Source of the DNA: Hydrangea macrophylla
Taxonomy: Eukaryota > Streptophyta > Magnoliopsida > Cornales > Hydrangeaceae
DNA length: 64,000 bases
Assembly: GCA_033977485.1 (NCBI GenBank)
Contig: CM066984.1
Coordinates: 113,825,251 to 113,889,250 of the forward strand
Direction of reading: 5' to 3'
In this document: positions 57,892-64,000 of the stretch, piece after piece
Numbering within the stretch: position 1 is the first letter of the stretch
Layout of the letters: each line of letters starts with the position of its first letter
The notes under the pieces: generated by a model
Told to the model about the DNA's origin: nothing
The model's database searches: none
What the model saw: only the letters and a program-made list of their open reading frames with translations
Program-made: the position numbers and the translations under genes

Positions 57892-60800
57892 GGGTATGTT
57901 TGATAACCATTTCGTTTTGATATTTTTTTGTTTTTGTTTTTATTTTTTTGAAAATGGCAATAAAAAAAGCGTTTGGTAAATTTAATTTTAATTTTTTTTT
58001 TCAAAATTAATTTCAAAAAAGGGACCAAAAATAAAAACAAAAATTAGTACCTTCCAAAAAAAGTTAAATCGATTTTGGTACCCAAGATTACTATTTTGCC
58101 CTTACCAATTTAAAAGCCACAACTATTTAACATTAAACCAAAATTAAACGTCGTCGACTCATACATTTTTTTTTGTTGGGACCAAAAAAGTATATAATCG
58201 CAAAATGACCAAATTGCTCTTAAATATTACATTTAATAAATTAAACAAATCAAGTCTTCAATAACACAAGATGACATATCCAAAAGTTATTTGAGGTTCT
58301 GGATTTAATGGCGGGGTCCATTTGATCTGAATCTATTTGTAAAATGATTATTTTGCCCTTTATACTTCAAAATACCATAACTTGTTAAGACTAAACTAGA
58401 ATTGAATATCGTCAGAGCCTATGAACTCATTATAATATTAAGACCAATTGGGGAGCTAAAAAAACATATACTCCCTCCGTCCCATAATAAGTGTCCACTT
58501 TCTTTTTGCACAATATTTAAGAAAGTTGTATTATATTAATTTATTTGATTAATTAAAGAGTCACTTTCCAATTTTACCCTTAGATGTGATGTGTGTTTGA
58601 CTTTTTGCTTATTTTAGGACCACAAATAAATGCTTCTTTGTCTTTATTATAAGGGTAGTTTTGAAAAGTAAGTAAAAGCTATATGCCAATTTAGGAAAGT
58701 GGACACTTATTATGGGACATCCAAAAAAGGAAATATGGACACTTATTATGGGACGGAGGGAGTATATGGTAAAATAACCAAATTGCTCTTGGAGGTTACA
58801 TATAAGAAGTTAACATTGTTAAAATATTCAATTAATACGGAATGACTTACCCCTATGTTTTTCGACGTTCTGGATCTAATGGTAGAGTCCATTTGACCTG
58901 AATATATTTGTAAAATGACTATTTTGCCCTTCAAATTTCAAAATGCCATAGCTTGTTAAGACTAAGCTAGAATTGAACGTCGTCAAAGCCCGTGAGCTCA
59001 TATTTAAGATAAAGAACATTTGGGATACATGTATGGTAAAATGACCAAATTGCCATTGGGATTTACATATACGAAGTTAACATTGTTAAAGTCTTCAAAT
59101 AATACAGAGTGACCTACACTGAAGTTTTTCGACGTTCTGGATCCAATAATATGGTCCATTTGGCCTGAATATATTTGTAAAATGACTATTTTGCCCTTAA
59201 AATTTAAAATGCCATAACTTGCTAAAATAAAATCAGAATTTATTGTCGTCAAAACCTGTGAACTCATATTATTATGAAGAACATTTTGGAACCTAACAAG
59301 TATATAGATCATAAAATGACCAAATTACCATTGGGGCTTACATATAAGAAGTTAATATTGTTAAAGTCGTCAAATAATAATACGGAGTGGCCTACCCCGA
59401 GGTTTGTCGATATTCTAGATCCAATGGTAGGGTCCATTTGATCTGAATATATTTGTAAAATGACTATTTTGCCCTTCAAACTTTAAAATGCTATAACTTG
59501 TTAAGACTAAACTATAATTAAACACCATCAGAGCTTGTGAGCTCATATTTAATATGAAGAACATTTGTGACCTAAAAAGTATATAGATTTTAAAATGACC
59601 AAATTGCCCTTGGGGCTTAAATATAAGAAGTTAACATTGGTAAAGTCTTCAAATAATACAGAGTGACCTAGCCCGAAATTTTTCGACGTTCTGAATCTAA
59701 TAGCGAGGTTTATTTGCATGAATATATTTGTAAAATGACTATTTTGCCCTTATAAATTTAAAAATCCATAACTTGTTAAAGATTTAACCAGAATTAATCA
59801 TTTTATGATCTATATACTTTTTAGGCATTTTGATTTAATCTTAACAAGTTATGGCATTTTGAATTTTTAAGAGTAAAATAATCATTTTGCCCTTATGTAT
59901 TCAGGCCAAATAAACTCCTCCATTGGATTTAGAATGTCGAATAACCTTAGTGTAAGTCACTCCGCATTATTTTAATACTTTAACAATGTTAACTTATTAC
60001 AAGTAAACCCCAAGGGTAATTTGGTCATTTTACCATATATTACATGCTTGTACGTTCCCAAATGTTCATCTTAATATGAGCTCACAAGCTCTGACGAAGT
60101 TCAATTCTAGTTTAGTCTTAATACGATATGACATTTTGAAGTTTGAAGGACAAAATAGTCATTTTACAAATATATTTAGGCCAAATGGACCCTACCATTG
60201 GATCCAGAACGTCAAAAAACCTAAGGTTAGGTCACTCCGTATTATTTGACGACTTTTAACAATGTTAACTTCTTATATGTAAGCCACAAGGGCAATTTGG
60301 TCATTTTACAATATATATACTTTTTAGGTTCCAAAGTGTTCTTCATAATAATATGAGTTCATAGGTTTTGACGACGTTAAATTCTGATTTTATTTTAATA
60401 AGTTATGGCATTTTAAAATTTTAAGGGCAAAATAGTCATTTTACAAATATATTCAGGCCAAGTGGACCCTACCATTGGATCCAGAACGTCGAAAAACCTA
60501 AGGGTAGGTCACTCTGTATTATTTGAAGGCTTTAACAATGTTAACTTCGTATATGTAAACCTCAAGGGCAATTTGGTCATTTTACCATATATGTACTTTT
60601 TAGGTGCGTTCAATTCTAGTTTAGTCTTAACAAGTTATGGCATTTTAAAATTTGAAGGAAAAAATAGTCATTTTACAAATATATTCAAGTCAAATGGACC
60701 CTACCATTGGATCTAGAATGTCGAAAAACATTAGGGTAGGTCACTCCGTATTGTTTGAAGATTTTAACAATGTTAACTTCTTATATGTGAACCCCAAGTG

Positions 60801-61151
60801 CAATTTGGTCATTTTACAATATATTTTTATTTTTAGGTTCTAAAATAGTTTTTATAATAACATGAGCTTATAGACTTTGACGACATTAAATTCTAATTTT
60901 TTTTCACAAGTCATGTCATTTTGAAGTTTTAAGGGCAAAGTAGTCATTTTACTAAATAGTTATAAAACTTTAACACAAAAATATAATTTACCAAACGCAC
61001 TTTTTTTTATTTTTGTTCTCTCTTTTTAAAAAAAACAAAACAAAGTTACCAAACATATTTTTTATTTTCTTTTTTTAAAATGAACTCAAAAATTTCTAAC
61101 ACAAAAACTAAAAAATGAAAACAAAATAATAAAATAGTTATCAAGCGGGCC
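57892..61151. mobile_element. Large fold-back transposon made of inverted arrays of ~275-base subrepeats
   Basis: The ends GGGTATGTTTGATAACCATT and AATAGTTATCAAGCGGGCC are inverted, flanked by TAA (57889-57891 and 61152-61154). The left arm (~58190-59790) has five direct units that restart at AAAATGACCAAATTGC (58203, 58769, 59037, 59313, 59593). The right arm (~59810-60960) holds the same units inverted (GCAATTTGGTCATTTTAC near 60014, 60290, 60567, 60799). Each unit is about 270-280 bases. The symmetry centre is near 59,800. No transposase. Frames in the arms all translate the same unit and are artefacts. A Stowaway MITE sits in the left arm. Confidence 0.85.
58471..58762. mobile_element. Stowaway MITE inside the fold-back transposon
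   Basis: The ends CTCCCTCCGTCCCATAATAA and TTATTATGGGACGGAGGGAG are perfect 20-base inverted repeats, flanked by TA on both sides (58469-58470 and 58763-58764). 292 bases. The near-perfect ends suggest a recent insertion. Confidence 0.93.
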
Positions 61152-61154
61152 TAA

Positions 61155-62214
61155 GTGATCAAAAGGTTTGAAGTCTTATATGATGTACTTGAAAACTCAG
61201 TAAATAAACTTTTTCCCAACTCTTCCATTATGAATGGATCCCCTCTAACAGCAGATAAAAACATCACTAACAAGCCTTAGAATCCATAAAACATTTAAAA
61301 AAAAAAAAAACATTTCAAAACCAGTTAAAGTTTATTCAGTTTTTTTCTTCTTCTTCCTTACATTTTTATTTTCTATTGAAGGTAGAAGCTAAAAATAATT
61401 CAAGCAGAAATTGGGGTGGGGGTACATCGCTTGATGCAGTAACAAAAAGCTCAGGCCACCAAGCATGGGTGCACGTACTCATAATTGGAGAGAGAAATTA
61501 TCGCTAGATTAGTGATATTCCAAACATAAATATCCAATATCAAGAGAAAATTTCGCCATCCTCAAGAAACAAATAACATGAAATTCCACCTTAAAACTCG
61601 TACAGAAACCCGAAATTTTTTTTCGTAGTAACCTCTCAATGTGGAATCTCATGCAAGTTAGATCCTACGGTGCTATATTTTCAATTTCTCACCAATCTCT
61701 CTGTTCGTATTTTAAATCTTCAGCCATTTTTTTTTTTTTTTCATAACGATTTATTTTCTCTTCAACGTCGAATCATAGAAGCTAAAAATGAGTTACTATC
61801 TGGCAAAGCAATGACAAAAGCACAAGAAGAAGAGCAATATTACAAATCCAGCGTGACAATCCAATTTACATATTATAAGGTTCTTGATCGTCAAATTTTA
61901 TTTAGAGAGCCACTACAATCTCGTGACGATGTGGAGATGCAAAGAACAAAGAAATTACAAAATAGAAGAGCAGTTGACATATTAATAGTATGAATGAAAA
62001 ACTTGCCTGAACTATTCAAGTACCACACAGAAAACCTACTTGAGAACATCGGCAACTGAAGAGATAAGTGGGCATCATTAAAAAAAAGAAAAAAGGAGGA
62101 GGAATAACCATCACTTCTGCTTCTCCGTTGGACGGCCTTCGATAAAACATGAAGTTTGACTTTGACCATCCACCAACAAACGCCAGATACGGTAGATAAG
62201 GTCGTGTCATTTGA
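61155..62214. other. Downstream region and probable 3' UTR of ARL8
   Basis: AT-rich sequence after the ARL8 stop codon (minus strand). The stretch next to 62214 is expected to be its 3' UTR. The frame at 61670-61993 has no recognisable domain. No other gene seen. Confidence 0.4.
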
Positions 62215-63291
62215 TCAATTTGCTGTTTTTGAGTGTTTGATAAGCCAATCCATGACAACATCTATGTTTACGGAATCCTTGCAAGAGATCATGTAGGAGC
62301 ATACTTCTCTGTCTGTGATTGAGTCAAGACCTCTGAAACTCAACAAAACACACAATTGTAAAAACATGTAACCAGATATAAATTATATATCATGTAAGAT
62401 ACGTATGGTTGGACTCACAGCTGATCCACCAGTGCTTGCTTGGAAAGAGCTTCTGACTTGTCGATTTTATTACCAAGAACAAGCAGAGGAATTCCACTCA
62501 AAGAAGGTTTTATCAAGAGGTCATGTAGCTCACTTCGAGATATCGGAACACTGTCCCTGTCAGCAGCATCAACTACATATCTGCATTTGCATGAAAGGAC
62601 TATCATATAATCCGATGGAATGAAATCAAAGTGGTCCCGTCAGACATATTATGCCTTTCCTAATCTATAACCCTCCCTTTGGTTGCCAAGAAGATGGGAG
62701 GGTACAAAAATCTAGCACGAATTGAACAAATAGAAAATTCCCCCTTCATATTTTTCAATTTGGAGGGGAATATAAAGATGATGGCATTTTGGCACAAAAT
62801 ACAAAGTCGTCCTTAAGCATTGGATATTAATCAAAGCAAGCTACAATATGTACTAATGAGGGAAGGTTAAAAGGGAAAATTACACAATAGCAGAGACACC
62901 CCGACAATAACGTTCCCACATGGTTCGAAACCTTCGTTGGCCTCCAAGATCCCAAAGCTTTATTGTCACATTTCCTTTTGTAACTTTCCGCATATTAAAC
63001 CCCACCTGGTTTTCAAATGTAAATAATTCCTACTAAGATGTCAAAAATGTAAGTGCCAAACTCAGCTTCGTTAAAGAAGAAGGTACCTACAGTTGGAATC
63101 ATGTCCTCGTTGTAGCCCCCTGTCTGATTAAAATTGAAAAGGAAAAAGAAGAGAGTTAACAAAATCACTCATACAATAAAACACCAAAGGAAAAAAAAAA
63201 CAAGGAAAGACTCGTGTTTACTCACTGCAATGGCATTGACTAAAGAAGTCTTTCCAGCATTCTGAAGACCTATGAGGGATAGTTCCATTTC
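62215..63291 (-). CDS. ARL8: ARL8-type ADP-ribosylation-factor-like GTPase (first exon outside the window)
   Basis: Five minus-strand exons are visible: 63226-63291, 63091-63123, 62884-63005, 62419-62580 and 62215-62332, all with GT/AG ends and matching phases. Together they give 166 residues plus stop; ARL8 proteins are about 184, so an exon encoding ~18 N-terminal residues lies beyond base 64000. GTPase motifs: G1 GLQNAGKT, switch I with [12 protein letters not shown]3 WDLGGQ, G4 NKID and G5 in SCKDS. The [11 protein letters not shown] and [17 protein letters not shown] stretches are ARL8 hallmarks. ARL8 is a small GTPase of endolysosomal membranes in animals. In Arabidopsis it associates with vacuolar membrane proteins TOM1/TOM2A. 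The gene looks intact where visible. Confidence 0.94.
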
Positions 63292-64000
63292 CTGTTTAAA
63301 GAATAAACTAATACACGAACATGGTAAGAAGGAAAAACGATTTCAAAATTCAATATAGTGCTCATTTTTTACTATGCAACAATGGGAACTGTCTTTAGTT
63401 TTTCATAGTACAATAATTGACCAACTCAGGACGTTAGAAATGGGAAATTATGGTCCGGCTACCAAGTCCCCATAATTTTGGACATATTCTCAAGTGTAAT
63501 GTTTCAACAGTGCAAGGAAAATGATGAGAGAACATTTGACAACTAGGCCAGCTAATAATCTCTACCTTGTCATAAAAGCGCTCAATAGAAAGGACAATTT
63601 GGTTTCCTCTCACATTAAACTGCGAGTTATGGACTATGTAGTCTTTTTTCACTCAGTTTTGAGTGTGTTTCAGATAATTAGTGGCCCCGATGACAAAATT
63701 TGCTAGCGCCTAGCATGCAAAATATTAATCTGTGTAGGCAAAATGACTGGCGTACATTCAGTGGCATTAATGCCAATAACTAAGCATGATATTCAAGCAA
63801 TCGAGTATTCCAAATATCTATTAAGTGGAAAAGTCCAACTATCTGACATGCTTATTCAGGTCCTAAACTAGAGGATCTGACACCTGACTCCCATCAAATC
63901 CCGCCTTATTGTGGAACTCTTAGCAACAGAATCACATGAACCATTCTGCAAAATTTAAAAGCAAGATATGCACAATTGAATGCAATTTTGTGGATTATCA
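63292..64000 (-). other. First intron of ARL8 (part)
   Basis: The acceptor AG is at 63292-63293. No sequence in the remaining 700 bases encodes a plausible ARL8 N-terminus (MxLWxxLLNWLRSLFFK-like), so the intron should extend past the window edge. The small frames here show nothing recognisable. Confidence 0.6.

Noticed and set aside
58746..60843. Repeated peptide containing GKIVILQIYSGQMD as a tandem-repeat protein
   Set aside because: Every frame is the same ~275-base DNA unit on alternating strands within a fold-back transposon; no start, splice or coding bias supports a gene.
61670..61993. 107-residue plus-strand frame near ARL8 as a gene
   Set aside because: No domain, T/A-rich, and it overlaps the region expected to be ARL8 downstream sequence on the other strand.

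Overview
The window is plant nuclear DNA, most likely from a eudicot. It is AT-rich, has short GT-AG introns, is densely packed with LTR retrotransposons and MITEs, and carries three recognisable plant genes. The retroelement and gene repertoire would fit an asterid, but that is only a guess. No bacterial, plasmid, phage or organellar features were seen, and no rRNA, tRNA or CRISPR.

Bases 243 to about 34,770 are a nest of LTR retrotransposons. The outer host is a minus-strand Ty3/gypsy chromovirus of Tekay/Del type (gypsy A: 243-2968 plus 24079-28992). A minus-strand Ty1/copia element (2969-24078) sits in its integrase region, with 1.5-kb LTRs and a GGTGA target duplication. Three insertions interrupt the copia element: an Athila/Tat-like solo LTR (5150-6749), a Tekay-like solo LTR (7241-9250, duplication TATAC) and a coding-poor LARD-type element with a tRNA-Asp primer site (9468-18944, duplication GTAAC). 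The LARD contains a 3.7-kb solo LTR (11819-15562, duplication ACAGA), which in turn contains a Tourist-like MITE (13205-13925). That is five levels of nesting. A second chromovirus (gypsy B, 28993 to about 34,770) breaks into the 5' LTR of gypsy A and is itself cut off about 270 bases before the first gene. All coding regions in these elements are broken.

Bases 34,790-53,100 hold one gene, a one-exon BAP31-like ER membrane protein (35040-35432). The rest is a field of DNA transposons and MITEs (hAT-, Mutator-, Harbinger/Tourist- and Stowaway-like), many with target duplications readable by eye. There is also a copia solo LTR, a ~1.2-kb tandem segmental duplication (38825-41260) and several microsatellites.

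Bases 53,400-64,000 hold a two-exon LRR-III receptor-like kinase close to Arabidopsis RLK902/RKL1 (53669-56526), whose start codon is overlapped by an upstream ORF. Next comes a 3.26-kb transposon that is one huge inverted repeat of ~275-base subunits (57892-61151). Last is a 3'-complete ARL8 small GTPase gene on the minus strand (62215-63291), whose first exon lies beyond the window. The three genes have no evident functional link.

The most unusual signal is that most LTR families here carry a cluster of one short CpG-containing palindrome, and the palindrome differs between families: TCGATCGATCGA, TCGACCGGTCGA, CAGTCGACTG, GGATCGATCC or CCGACTCGG.
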